DNA of 64,000 bases from Epinephelus fuscoguttatus (Eukaryota; Chordata; Actinopteri; Perciformes; Serranidae): the NCBI RefSeq assembly GCF_011397635.1, contig NC_064757.1:29769839-29833838 (forward strand), read 5' to 3'. A program made the position numbers and the translations under genes. The notes beneath the pieces were generated by a model. The model searched no databases, was not told where the DNA came from, and saw only the letters and a program-made list of their open reading frames with translations. How positions within the stretch are numbered: the stretch's first letter is position 1; every line of letters starts with the position of its first letter. Of the stretch, positions 40,228 to 50,745 are shown in pieces.

Positions 40228-42321
40228 CGCTGTGTGTTTGGTCAGAGTGGTTCTATTTATCTCTAATTACAGTCAAATACGTGAGCAAAGTTTCCAGAGG
40301 AGATTCCAGTGCAGCTGGCAGCCTTTCAATTCATCTGCTCCCACGTGTGTGTGTCGCTTCCAGTGTTTTAACTAGGCCTCTGTGTGTTTTAGTGTGTGTT
40401 GGTTCATGTCAAAAGGTCTATCCCATAACAACTGACAGCTATCATTATCACTTCCTTTGTCTTTGCTCTCCCTCTAATCCGGCTAATTAAATCTGCTAAT
40501 GTCAATATACAATTTAATCTGCGATCATGTTTGATTGGACCGGTGGAGCCCCGCTGTCATTCCCCCTGCCAGTAAAAACCTGACTACTGACAAGCCAGAC
40601 AGACAGCCAGCCAGAGGGAGGAGATGAGGCCTCCTTCGCTGACCGATGGCCAAGAAACACCATTCACTCTGACAGTTCGTCTTTTCCAGTGCTTCATGTT
40701 GTTCCACAGACAAACACATCCCGAACGCCAAAGTGAGAGAGCTGGAAAACGTGGGGAAATGGGGAGGGAAGCTCTGATTGTACATGCAGAGTGGTAATTA
40801 CACCTAAATTGAGGGCACATGGTAATCTATGTTAGGTCATCTCCAATTCCACTTACATTTCCACATTTTGGACTAATTAAAACTGTAAATAATCAGAGCC
40901 TGTGTGTGTGAGAGTGGGAGGGGGTAGAGGGAAAGTGTGCGTGTGGGCAGACACAATGTCTTTGAGATGAGCCAGTGGGAGAATCTTCCCATCACATTGC
41001 AGCGAAATTAAGTGCACACTCTTTGATTTTAACAAGACAGGAGAGCAGATAAAGTTTTTTTTTTAAGAGAGAGGGGGCAAAGAGAGAAGGGAAAGTGCTT
41101 CCCCAGCAAAAATGTTTGCAGATTGCAATGTGCGTTTAATTGAAAGGAACATTGGAGCAAAGTTACCGACATGGAAAGATGGGTGACGAGAGGTTTTTGC
41201 AGCGTAGAGTTGGTCCACCAGTTGGTCTATGAAACTGACAGAACTCAGAGTTAAACTTTCAGTGCTGCCTCTCCCCCCTACGGCAAATTGAAGTGAGATG
41301 AGGAAACGGGGATTTGCTATTCTCAGAGCCTTTGCCCTTCGAGGTGGTGGAAGAGAACAGAATATGAATGGGGGGGAGGAGAGGAAAAAAAACACTTCAG
41401 AAGATGAAAACAAGCCTTGAAAGGCAACTGGTGCAATAAAACCAACTCTGGCATAAATACTGGATGAACGCCAATAAAGAATGCAGGGTAGATGTCAAAA
41501 GGAGCGGGGCACAAACACACCAGAGTCACCTGCCGTTCACACAACGCACTCTTAGCCCAGGGTTATCTGTAGCCCTGGGCTGATTTGGCCCCGGGCTAGC
41601 AGGCAATGAAAGAGCGAGCATCAATTTGTCAACTGTAAACAAAATTTGGAGACACTAGTCACTGCTGGAGACATCCTCAGCATTGCATTACCAACTTTCA
41701 ACTGTCATTTGTTGGGAAAAAAAAACATAGCTACGGTGCCCTTCAGTATGATAATCATGACAAGAATGTATGAACTGTCCTTTAACTTTGTCTTTTGCAA
41801 ATAAATGAACACTGAGAAAACTGCACGTCTTGTATAATAGCAGAACACCAAGCGTATCTCCACTTAAAGTTTCCAAAACCTTCCTCAACAGTTAAATAAC
41901 TCCAAAAAAAAAAGCAGAGCAACATTAGCAGAGTTACTACTACTAATGTCAGTGCTTTTCCTTCAGGCTACACAAGCTTATTCAGAGAAGCTGCCCCCAC
42001 CCCTCTTTAAAAAAAGCAATTTAACCATCTACAGAGCTGGATATGGTCTTAACACAGAGAAAAGACCCTCCAGCATGGAACTGAAACCACAACCACGACA
42101 ACAAGGAGGGAAAGAAAGAAAGAAAAAATGTATGTGGGTGTGCACATGGCAAAGAGAGAGAGCGAGTGAAAGACCACACAGAAACATCCTGCAGCAATTC
42201 AATTATTCAATTTTGTAGGAGGAGAAAAAGAGGGCAGATCACAGTGAGTGAAAGGCTCATCCTCATCTGTGATTGATTAGGAGAGACAGAGACAGGATTC
42301 CTTGTACCACAAAAGCCAGCA

Positions 42322-42416
42322 GAGGAGGAGAGGAGAGGAGAGGAGAGGAGAGGAGAGGAGAAGAGAGGAGAGGGGAGGAGAAGAGAGGAGAGGAGAGGAG
42401 AGGAGAGGAGAGGAGT
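42322..42416 (+). repeat. (GGAGA)n pentanucleotide satellite
   Basis: Roughly 19 units of GAGGA/GGAGA with a few GAAGA and GGGGA variants. A long all-purine strand prone to triplex structure. Confidence 0.95.
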
Positions 42417-42544
42417 ATGTAGCTTTAAAGAGCCTTTCACAGTAGTGTCCCATGACTGTGCGATTTAGAGCACAATAAAAACAAAAAGCCCATCTCAATG
42501 CCATTTCCTGCAGAAGTTTACAGCATTTACTTCATCAAAAAATG

Positions 42545-43070
42545 TGTGTTCTGTTTTTCTAAATTAACGAGATTATTATCTCAGAATTATGAAAAAGATT
42601 TTAATGGAAAAAATCTGCTGTTGTTTATCTAAATCCACGGGATAGTTATTTCTTTAAATCTTGAATTTGCAAAAGTATTATCTCATAGTTTTCATTGCAA
42701 AAAAATGGTGCCTGTTTTTCTGAATTAATGAGATTATTATTTTACAATTATGAGAAAAATTTTAATGGAAATAAAAATGTGCTTATTTTTCTAAATTAAC
42801 AAGATTATCATCTCGGAATTATGAGTAAAGTTTTCATGGGAAAAACGCGCTCTTGTTTTTCTGAATTAATCATAATGTTTTCTAAAAATCATGAGAAAAG
42901 TTTTAATGAAAAAATGTGCTCTTGTTTTTCTGAACTAATGAAAATATTACCTAAATATTCTGAGAAAAGTTTTAAAAATTTGCTGCTGTTTATAGATCTA
43001 AATCTACAGGATAATTATTTCTTTAAATCTTATTTTTTTCTGAATTAACAAGATAATTTTTTGCACAAAC
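42545..43070 (+). repeat. Diverged minisatellite of ~70-bp units
   Basis: About eight units with TGTTTTTCTGAATTAA-like starts near 42553, 42622, 42713, 42785, 42854, 42924, 42987 and 43032. Each is followed by AGATTATTATCTCAGAATTA and TGAGAAAAGTTTTAATGGAA-like blocks. Two units (42613 and 42981) are a distinct variant with TCTAAATCCACGGGATAG and TTATTTCTTTAAATCTT. Confidence 0.8.
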
Positions 43071-44224
43071 CTCTCAGAAAAAGCTTTTTTGCACGCTGAA
43101 TCAGAACCTCTAGAAAAAGATGTACATGATGCAATATTCATAATTATTACATTAAAGCTTAACAGCCTGTGTGATTCGACATCTAAGTCTAAATGAGTAC
43201 AAAAGCAAAATATTATGAACCATCTTTTAGCGTTCACACATATCTTTGGCTCATACAGTGCAAACACTTCCAGCAAAACTCATTTTGAGACTGTAATTAC
43301 CCACAAAGCAACAAAATCAACTTTCTTTTTCCTGAGACGTAGGAGGCGGGAACCTTAGGTAGTCTTTCAAGCTGTCACAGAGAATAAATGACCTCTGTGG
43401 AAAAAATGAAAGGTAAGTGTTTCTGGGTCGTCTTAATTCCTGGCAAACTCAATGACAATTTTAGGGCAAGCAACCAGAGCGCCTAGACATAACAATTCCC
43501 ATATAAGCTCGGCCCATTTCTTTCCACCCTAATGACAGGAAGCTAAAATAACTGCAGTGATCTCACGCCTGAAAAATGACTGTCTGAAATTGATACTGCT
43601 GCGCCGAAATGTTATCAGCAGCAATATTAATCTCTCACCTAGTGGTAATCGCTAATTTCATATACTATTAAGTTGATGAATGGGGTTTTAACAAACCGAG
43701 CTATTGTTAACAACTTAAAGCGGACTAATTCATCAAGGTCATAATTACTCATAGACTGCAAAGAAATATTAGCAGGCAAAAGTGCAAGAGCATTAGTGAG
43801 AAAAGAAAGATCTAAATAAAAGAGGTGAGAAGCAGATGTGCCAAATGACTATTTATGTTCTCTTTATGCATCAGAATTAAAAAACTAAATGACAATATAC
43901 AGTAAAACAGGATGTGTGGGTGTGATCTGGAAGAGATGTGCACAACTCTGCATTAGTATTAAGAAGCTGTGGCCTACAAAAATAAAAGCAGCTGGCAGGC
44001 TGTTTTCAGAAATTGGAAAACAGTGACATCTAGTGGTGGTTTAAAGTAGTCTGTCACTTGCCTCTGTACAGTATCTGCTTTCTAAATGTGATGGGGGGGG
44101 GGCAAAAAAGGGTAGTTCAGCTAAAGTATGAGCATGCTAGTAATGTATAAAGCAATATCCGCCATAATAATGAGACCAGTCATCAAAGTCAAAGTGATAA
44201 AAGCATGAGTCAGCAAATACACAG

Positions 44225-44715
44225 TATATACACCAAGCAGCCTAAACATTAAAACCACTGGCTGTTGAAATGAATGACGTTGATCGTTGGCTCCTTGTAT
44301 TCATGCAGTTGTCACTTGACAGGCTCCACCCAACCACCTCACGACCCACAGGACTCAAAGGATCCACCACCAATGCTCTGGTGCAAGACAACACTGGACA
44401 CCCCCAAAGGTCCTGTGTCCACGCTTTAACAGGTCAGAGTCAAGTCCAATCCAAGGAGGCCTGGCCTTGGATCAGCGGTACTTCTTCGGTATCATTACGT
44501 CACACAAATGCTAAGGGCTAAGGCCAGGTCAACACCTTGAGCTCTTTGTAAGATCCCTCGGTTCATTCCTGGCCAGTTTTTGTGGTGGGAGGAGCCATAG
44601 CTATGAGTGGCGGGTACTTGTCTGCAATGGTGTTTGGGTGAGTGGAGTGCATCAGTGGCATCCACACAATTGCCAGCTGCCAATTTTTCCCCAGCAGAAC
44701 ATTGTATTGTGACAA
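44225..44715. mobile_element. Rearranged Tc1/mariner transposon relic
   Basis: TATATACACCAAGCAGCCTA followed by AACATTAAAACCACTGGCTG is the end of a widespread fish Tc1-like element. On the plus strand, 44325-44450 corresponds to the last part of its transposase gene (ACAGGACTCAAAGGATCC and GTCCTGTGTCCACGC blocks). At 44520-44700 other blocks run in reverse (GGCCAGGTCAACACCTTGAG, CCCCAGCAGAACATTG). No intact frame; a scrambled copy. Confidence 0.6.
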
Positions 44716-45280
44716 AACGGCCAGTGAACGGTTTATGTATCCACATACTTACATTCACATAACCATGATGGTAATATGAGCCACACATATTGAAGCATTA
44801 ATAAGTTACAGTTGTTTCAAGAATATATCATCCCCCTCATTAAAGTGTAAATTTATACACTAGGGACCTCCAAGATCTGATAAGATTGTCATAAGACAGC
44901 TGATGCTGAGAGGCATCACCAAAATGAATACATCTGTGTAGTAATGTAGATGCTGTCGAGCAAACCTAAAAGCTGGCAGTGCACTTCTTGGGAGAGGGCA
45001 TCTTAGGTAGTTTTGGGCTGTACCCAGTACATGAATTCAAAGACACCAACATCAAAATTAACAACAGAAAGACATTGCAGAGCTCTGAACATATTCCTAT
45101 AAACCCAGAATAAAACTGGTTGCCACACGCCTGAGTCGAGTACCTATGGAGAGCCTATATGAGGTGTACGCACACTTTTTCACGTTGCCAGAGACACACA
45201 AGACACTCGGGCTCCCATATGAGAAGAAACCGCAAGCAACAAGTAAAGTACAAATATGAGACGACATGTGTGGGACTCAC

Positions 45281-45412
45281 CAGTTTGTTCTCTTGCAAGT
45301 AGAGTCTCTGCAGTTTTGGGCATCCTTTGGCCAAGGCCACCATGCCTTCATCTGTGATACTGTAGCACTGACCCAAGTGGATGTCTTTCAGCTCACTGCA
45401 GTGCTCTCCAAG
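45281..45412 (-). CDS. fbxl17: F-box/LRR protein 17, coding exon 5 (LRRs)
   Basis: This exon encodes 44 residues (about 418-461), LGEHCSELKDIHLG through LYLQENKL, giving two more cysteine-containing leucine-rich repeats. Acceptor GCCTTCAG|CTT, donor CTG|GTGAGT, phase 0. The family continues for roughly 240 residues of further LRRs and a C-terminal tail. None of that was recognised at lower coordinates, so those exons are probably outside the window. Intron 4, between this exon and exon 4, contains a LINE fragment. Confidence 0.92.
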
Positions 45413-45592
45413 CTGAAGGCAAAGAGGAGACATCATTGAGTAAATCTAAATTAAATTAAATCCTGGAAATCTTCACTTGACTCATTTTATTGGAGGATGA
45501 CCTCACTTTTCATTTGTGTATAAAAAGAACAAATGATAATAGTGTATCAGACAAGCACAGACATTAAAAGACGTTAAAAAAAGAAGCTTTGG

Positions 45593-46090
45593 ATGTGCAT
45601 CCGCAAACTCGAGGCACCTTCTGTTGCCCTCCACTTTGTGTTGCTGCTCTACAAAAGTGACATTCAACTCAATCTCCTCTATTGTTCCCTCTTTTCTTAC
45701 CATGCCTCCAGTGAGAACAAACTAATATGCATCACACACAACACCTCCGGAATTATTGGCCTCCCCATCCCTCGCCTCTCAGACCGTACCAGCAAAGCTA
45801 TCACATGCAGAGCACACACCATAGCACACAACCCCAGGCAACCCCTCCACCCATTTTTCACACTGCTTCCATCTAGTCGCAGAGACAGATCCCTGGCCTG
45901 AAAGCGGGCATGCTATGGCAGGAATTTAGCCCACTCTATCAAAGCATCACTCAACAAATACACACCAGTAAATATCTTGTGTGTAAATGCTATGTGTATG
46001 GGTGTGTATGTATAAATGTGGATGTATCTGACATCTTGCGTATAGTTATGGTGTGGTGTATAATGTATCAATGTACTTGATATTTATTTG
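45593..46090 (+). mobile_element. LINE 3' fragment in fbxl17 intron 4
   Basis: The plus frame from about 45710 reads NKLICITHNTSGIIGLPIPR, then LSDRTSKAITCRAHTIAHNP, then PLHPFFTLLPSSRRDRSLA and stop. It matches the C-terminal end of fish LINE reverse-transcriptase ORFs (pattern I-x-x-x-P..HP...F..LPSxRRxRS). It is 5'-truncated and broken by a stop. The rest is an AT-rich 3' region. It is antisense to fbxl17. Confidence 0.65.
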
Positions 46091-46153
46091 TATTTAAGTG
46101 AAGTCCTTGTACTTGGAAAAGGTCTCCATTCTGGCTCTACTCTACATGAATAC

Positions 46154-46411
46154 CTTTTTTAGTGCTTCATCTGTCAGTTTGTCCTGGTTGCCCACATGCA
46201 CCTTCACCAGGAGAGGGCAGTGTGTAGCCAAGGCCGATAGCGACGTATCACCCAGCTGCTTGCAGCGGTATGCTGTGTACTTCTGCAGGCCTGGACAGTG
46301 TGAGGCCAGAGAGGACACACCGTGGTCATGGACTCCTCTGCAATCCGAGATGTTAATCTCTGTCACATTCTGCCTCCGGGAGGCTATTTTCACCAGGAGA
46401 TCATCATTTAC
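46154..46411 (-). CDS. fbxl17: F-box/LRR protein 17, coding exon 4 (LRRs)
   Basis: This exon encodes 86 residues (about 332-417) beginning VNDDLLVKIASR and ending LTDEALKK. It holds the first cysteine-type leucine-rich repeats, seen as EINISDCRGVHDHGVSSLA, YTAYRCKQLGDTSLSALA and KVHVGNQDKLTDEALKK. These form the curved solenoid that recognises BTB substrates. Acceptor CTCTCCAG|GTA, donor AAG|GTATTC, phase 0. The reading frame continues upstream of any ATG, so the start is set by the splice acceptor. Confidence 0.93.
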
Positions 46412-46598
46412 CTGGAGAGCAGGGGAACACGAGAACAGATGACATTCATTAGGAACAACAAAACTTTTTGTTCATTATAAAGGTTAGGGAGAGTGAAGTA
46501 AAGGTCTAAAATGTAAAATGGGAAATACTTAGGAAACAAAGAGTGTAGTTCCAGAAGACAGAGGTGTCTGAGATAACAAAAACAGAAAACGTGCTTAC

Positions 46599-46721
46599 TT
46601 GTTGTAGGCCACTGAGGTCGATTTGCTTCCAGAACTGGAAGTCCAAGCAGAGATCCCTCCAGTACTTACAAACCAGGGAGGCACACAGACAGCGCTCCTT
46701 CACTGTCAAGTGGGAGAGCAC
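46599..46721 (-). CDS. fbxl17: F-box/LRR protein 17, coding exon 3 (F-box core)
   Basis: This exon encodes 41 residues (about 291-331), from VLSHLTVKERC to WKQIDLSGLQQ. It carries most of the F-box: the L-x-x-K/ERC helix, then SLVCKYWRDLCLDFQFW, almost invariant in vertebrate FBXL17, which binds SKP1. The acceptor is CTTGCAG|GTG and the donor is CAA|GTAAGC, both phase 0. The introns on either side are short (129 and 187 bp), unlike the huge intron further 3'. Confidence 0.93.
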
Positions 46722-46850
46722 CTGCAAGAAGGCAAGAGAAGATATAATAATACACAAAGATAAATCCACTCAGCATGCATGTTCTCAGTCTAGTAAAATC
46801 AACTCAACATCAAATAAGGTGCTGTAGCTCAGTCGTTAAAGAACTCTGAC

Positions 46851-47231
46851 CTTAAGAAGGATGGAGGAAGGCAGGTGGTTGATACTTGAGTGATCAGCAG
46901 CATCAGAACTTCTCGCCTGGCAGTCGTCGTAATGATGCAGGCAGCAGGGGGACGAGTCTGAACTGTGGGGCAGGTCAGCGTGGAGCCCCAACCCGCAGCA
47001 GCCATCAGCAGGTGAGGAGGAAGAGGAGGAGGCAGAGGAAGAAGAAGCGGAGGAGGAGGGAAGTGGACAGAGGGGAAGGTGGCAGTGGCCAGTTTCAGAG
47101 TTCGGGGCAGCCTCTCCCCCACCTCCTCCCACTCCCCCGTTCTCCAGCCCTCCGTCAGGGGCAGCGAAGGTGCAGCGCGGCTGCTTGCAGGGGGTGCACC
47201 TCTGCACCTCTGAGCACTTCCTCTTACACAC
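46851..47231 (-). CDS. fbxl17: F-box/LRR protein 17, coding exon 2
   Basis: This exon encodes 127 residues (about 164-290). It opens with VCKRKCSEVQRCTPCKQPRC, the Cys-rich box that follows the TEM junction in vertebrate FBXL17. It continues through a Gly/Ser/Pro-rich, poorly conserved linker with a long serine run, then begins the F-box with INHLPSSILLK. The acceptor is TGTGTGCAG|GTG and the donor is AAG|GTCAGA, which departs from GTAAGT at positions +3 and +6. The serine run comes from a TCC/TCT/TCG-rich tract that could vary in length. The long plus-strand reading frame over it (46886..47416) is an antisense shadow. Confidence 0.9.
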
Positions 47232-47479
47232 CTGCACACAGAGACACACACACATCAGCCAGGTGGAACCACATTTTCTTCAGGCAAGTCGAGGCAGATT
47301 TGAGTTTAAAGCCTTTAAATACACTTGGAGTGTTAAGGAACATTACACCACCCACATTACGAAACATTAAATCAAAACAGCACCCTTTACCTTGGATACT
47401 CAATGAGAACAAATAAAACAAGAAGTAAGAAAAGCTGTTGCATTGAGTGTGAAGTTTGACTCTAATGATAATGACTTTA

Positions 47480-48160
47480 GGCATTAGTCACAGCAAAAAT
47501 GTGGTCAGTGTTGTCAAGCATTATATTTTTCACAAATATACTTTGGTCATTAACCTCTTCCACTCTGCAGGGTCACCGACATTCCCAGCCAACATCGTCT
47601 TTGTTTTAAAGCTAGTGTGAAGATAGTGGTATCATATGAAACCACGAGACTTAAGAAATCCATTAATACCAACCACATCATGCTAGATTATCGGAATGGG
47701 GGTGAAATAATACACCAAAGAGAAACTGGCATGGTCATTTTCACACAAGTCCCTTGAACTCTCAAAATATCTGTACAAAAATGACTTCTATGAGTACCCA
47801 TATGTCTGCTCTTTATAGACATGCTCACTTTATGCCAGTTCTGCGATATAAATGTGCTTTTGTTGCCTATTATATTTGAATATTTCTGCACACTGGGGTC
47901 CCTTAACAATCTTGGAATTGCATAAACTGGGTATGACTGGAAAGCTGAGACTCTTGTGGATTCAGTGAGCCCACTTTTAATCATATGTGATGATGTTAGG
48001 TCCAATAGCAGCCATTTCATTGTAGTGAGACACTTTTTTTTTACATGGACTAAGTATGTCGTGACCTCTAAGATAATTACTGTGACCATCTTAGATCACA
48101 GCCTCATGAAACTTCACAACCACAAACTAGAGACCTAGAGTATTAAGAGGATGTATGTCT
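47480..48160. repeat. fbxl17 intron 1, possible old repeat
   Basis: No exon features. Blocks such as GACTGGAAAGCTGAGACTCT and GGTCCAATAGCAGCCATTTC recall a repeat found in many fish introns, but no ends or duplications were located. The rest of the intron up to 48884 shows nothing recognisable. Confidence 0.3.
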
Positions 48161-48884
48161 TTCACAGCTATATTTACAATAAGGGGGTTTCGCAGCAGTT
48201 TCCAGAACAGAAGTGCTCATCATCCAATCGCCAAAAAATGCAACTCTTACAGTTACGCAGTTCTTACAATTTTATGGTGTTGCTCAAGGTCTTGGTGTCT
48301 TAATCTGGTATTCTAGAGGGATTTTTGACTATTTCTATCAGTTCTCGAGTGGTAAAAATGCTTAAATTTAGGACCAAATCTGTTTAACAAATAGTATCAA
48401 CCCAAAAACTGCTGCAACAACTTATGAGACATAATTGTTCTAAGCTACTATACACTCTAAACTTTCTAAATTTGAAAAGGAGCCTCACTAAAACACATTT
48501 ATTACATATTTATAAATAAAAAGAAACCTGACACACAGTGCTACATCTCAAATTAATCTTCAGGTTCTCTGCTTTCAGATGATTTATATCACTTCTAGTG
48601 TTGAACTATCTCGACGTAAAGATCCCCTGCCCCCCCTAAAAAGGACAAAATTTGATCTATTGTAGGGAGAGGTAAAGTAAAAAAGTTAACAAGATTTTAA
48701 GATATCCTCCCACATGATGGTATTCATCTGGTGAGAAACAGATTTACGAACTATCAGTCTAAATCTTACAGCTACTTATTAGTAAGCTTTCTTTAAGTTA
48801 AGACAGCCTTATGAAGCATTACCAGCAGCACTGGTAAATCATGGTTGTTTAGGCCATGTGTACAGATTTGGCTCAATGCTGTAT

Positions 48885-49218
48885 TGTTACGGTTGTGTAT
48901 GTGTTCTGTGCTGCTGTCCCTTCTCTCTCCTTTGTAGATCTGCCCAGGTATGCTGCATTACTTAACGAGGTGCAGCACACCTGGCATGGAGGAGATGCTT
49001 AAGAGCTCCTGTGCCAGCAGCAGAGGAGAGAGGCTCTGGTGTGGGGACTGCTGGTCCTGCTGCCTCTCACCATGGGTTTTTTGTTGTCTTGTTTGCCTGT
49101 TTTAATTCTAATAAATCCCATGGATTTGAATGTTTTAAAGGTGTTCATGTGGTTATTGCTGGATCAGTTTTTGGAGTTTTGTTAGCCCCATAGGGCTGCC
49201 TAAGGGTGGGGCGTAACA
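48885..49218 (+). mobile_element. Probable solo LTR in fbxl17 intron 1
   Basis: A 334-bp unit begins TGTTACGG and ends GGCGTAACA, giving the TG...CA borders and short inverted termini of LTR retrotransposons. An AATAAA signal sits at about 49110. The 5-bp flanks are TGTAT (left) and CGTAT (right), matching 4 of 5. No internal gag or pol remains, so this is a solo LTR. The plus orientation is guessed from the AATAAA. Confidence 0.6.
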
Positions 49219-49267
49219 CGTATCTTCACCAGCTACAGTGTTTGGTACTGTTGGTGCAGCTACCTAC

Positions 49268-49756
49268 CATCTCAGTGTAGTCACTGGTGCAGCCAGGCAC
49301 AGGAACAGGTATGGGCACGGTCACAGACACCCCAGTGGTTCGGAACAGCACTGGTGCTGGGATCAGTTTGGCAGGAACAGCTGATAAAAGGCTCCTCCCT
49401 TGGCCCTCCCAGATGGCTAGCTCCCGTGGTGACAACAGGAACTTGGAGCAGTCCTCAGGAGATGCGAGTGTTGCGTATCGCTCAGCGAGCTTCGAGGCAG
49501 CTGCTGCTCCAATGCCAACTCCACCCACACCAGGGACACTGATTCCCGTGATGCTGTTGTGACGGCACGCGCTGCCGTTGACGCCGGCCTCCAAATGGTC
49601 ACTGTCGTCGTCAAGACCGCTGCTGTTGCTGTGGACAATGAAGCAGAGCATGCAAGGCAGCTGCAGGAAACAGTTCCTCTTCTTCTTCTTCCTGTGATGC
49701 AACTTGCGTGTCTTCTTCTTCAGGCGGTAACCATTTTTCGAGAGAAGATGGCCCAT
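49268..49756 (-). CDS. fbxl17: F-box/LRR protein 17, coding exon 1
   Basis: FBXL17 is the substrate receptor of an SCF (SKP1-CUL1-F-box) ubiquitin ligase; in mammals it removes aberrant BTB-domain heterodimers (dimerization quality control). This exon gives residues 1-163. It starts MGHLLSK, followed by a Lys/Arg-rich stretch and the segment PCMLCFIVHS, both hallmarks of the vertebrate FBXL17 N-terminus, then a serine/alanine/proline-rich low-complexity part ending TSDYTEM. The donor is ATG|GTAGGT, phase 0. The start is the first Met of the reading frame and agrees with the family N-terminus. About 20 nt upstream a TCTAG acceptor (exon edge near 49776) suggests a separate 5' UTR exon. The antisense frames over this exon are shadows. 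The identity is strong; the function is from family knowledge. Confidence 0.92.
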
Positions 49757-49776
49757 ATAGATGATTCAAGGAAACT
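49757..49776 (-). other. fbxl17: Possible 5' UTR part of fbxl17 exon 1
   Basis: On the minus strand the ATG at 49756 is preceded by about 20 nt and then TTGTTGTTCTAG, a plausible pyrimidine-rich splice acceptor. This implies an upstream non-coding exon. Candidate donors lie at 52445 (GTGAGA) and 53974 (GTAAGT). This is inference from splice-site sequence only. Confidence 0.4.
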
Positions 49777-50097
49777 CTAGAACAACAAGAGTCAATTCAT
49801 GAGTAAATATAGTATTCAGGAATATTCTTAAGACCTTGAAGACCACAGTAGTGCTGGCTGTGTATATTGTATCATTGTTGGTATCATATTGGTGTCAAAA
49901 GTCTTTTTCAGATCACTTTTTCAGATGATGTAAACCCTTTGCTTGTTCATTAAACAAAACAAGCCAAACATCTCAAACACAGCAGTCACTGATGCTGTCT
50001 TAACATAGGTCCCCATAGAAACAAGACCTGACAAAGCATCTGACTAACTTCCAGTACTTGACAGGTTTCACCACTCAAAAACATCTAGGTTTGAAAA

Positions 50098-50596
50098 AGG
50101 CATGGGACAATATGAAAATGTCTTGTTACGATTATCCTGCAATTTACAAAATCATCCTGGTAATCATTACAATATGCTTAAAACTCTTTACATGGCACTA
50201 AAACATATTGGAATCACTTAACCTTACATTCTGTTATGAAACAAACATTTTATGGCATCACAGATAGGACACATCTTTCTTTTTATAAACATGCTTTTTA
50301 ATAAAAAAAAAAATAGTCAAGATCTTACAAAGTCAGACTTTTTAACAATTTGAAATGACATCATATCTTTGAATAATAAGCATATGCCAATGCTTGATCA
50401 AGATCTTCTGTGTTTCTTGAGGATGGCATGTATGCAGCCTGTTTTTGCAAACCGTCTTTAATTGGTTGTTGCCCAGCAGTCTCTTTTGGTGCTGCTGGAC
50501 AAAATATTCACAGTTATCTGATAATGGAAATCACCAACTTATTGTGAGTCTTTGTCATTGCGATCTGTGATAAAATCGTACATCGTCCCATCCCTA
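50098..50596. mobile_element. DNA transposon relic with inverted ends
   Basis: The left end AGGCATGGGACAATATGAAA and the reverse of the right end TAGGGATGGGACGATGTACG are inverted copies of the GGGATGGGACGATA-type terminus of fish DNA transposons. About 500 bp, non-coding. It lies in the presumed fbxl17 5' intron. Confidence 0.55.
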
Positions 50597-50745
50597 GTCG
50601 GCACTCAAAAAGCACTGGGGTTTGATCAGCCCTTAAAAAGTGTGGTAGAGAACAAATAGAGCAGCTTCACATAAAAATACAAACATACATTTGTCAAGAT
50701 TATTTAAAAACTATTTTTCTTGAAGCAAACGCAAATGTTTTAAGC

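Larger units (their letters stand above)
1..45280 (-). other. fbxl17: Part of a very large fbxl17 intron (intron 5), no exons seen
   Basis: From the exon 5 donor at 45280 to the left edge, no further fbxl17 exon or other gene was recognised. The short open frames here have no recognisable domains, mostly come from low-complexity, microsatellite or transposon sequence, and are not annotated. FBXL17 introns are also very large in mammals. Stretches not covered by entries below (701..3275, 5101..10950, 13000..14500, 15150..17800, 20230..22610, 23020..25530, 26300..34330, 35860..38490, 39690..42320) hold only unique AT-rich DNA, small microsatellites and possible conserved non-coding elements. 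Very small or diverged exons could have been missed. Confidence 0.6.

Noticed and set aside
42545..43070. CRISPR-like repeated units
   Set aside because: Contiguous diverged units without unique spacers, in a vertebrate genome; a minisatellite.
47160..47231. Whether fbxl17 might instead start at the ATG at 47255 upstream of the exon 2 acceptor
   Set aside because: The true exon 1 with MGHLLSK at 49756 splices in phase to VCKRK, as in the family; the upstream residues MCVCLCVQ come from intron CA/TG repeats.
46886..47416. 176-aa plus-strand frame
   Set aside because: Antisense shadow of fbxl17 exon 2; its Arg/Ser-rich content mirrors the serine run on the other strand.
49287..49562. Plus-strand frame over fbxl17 exon 1
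   Set aside because: Antisense of a well-supported coding exon.
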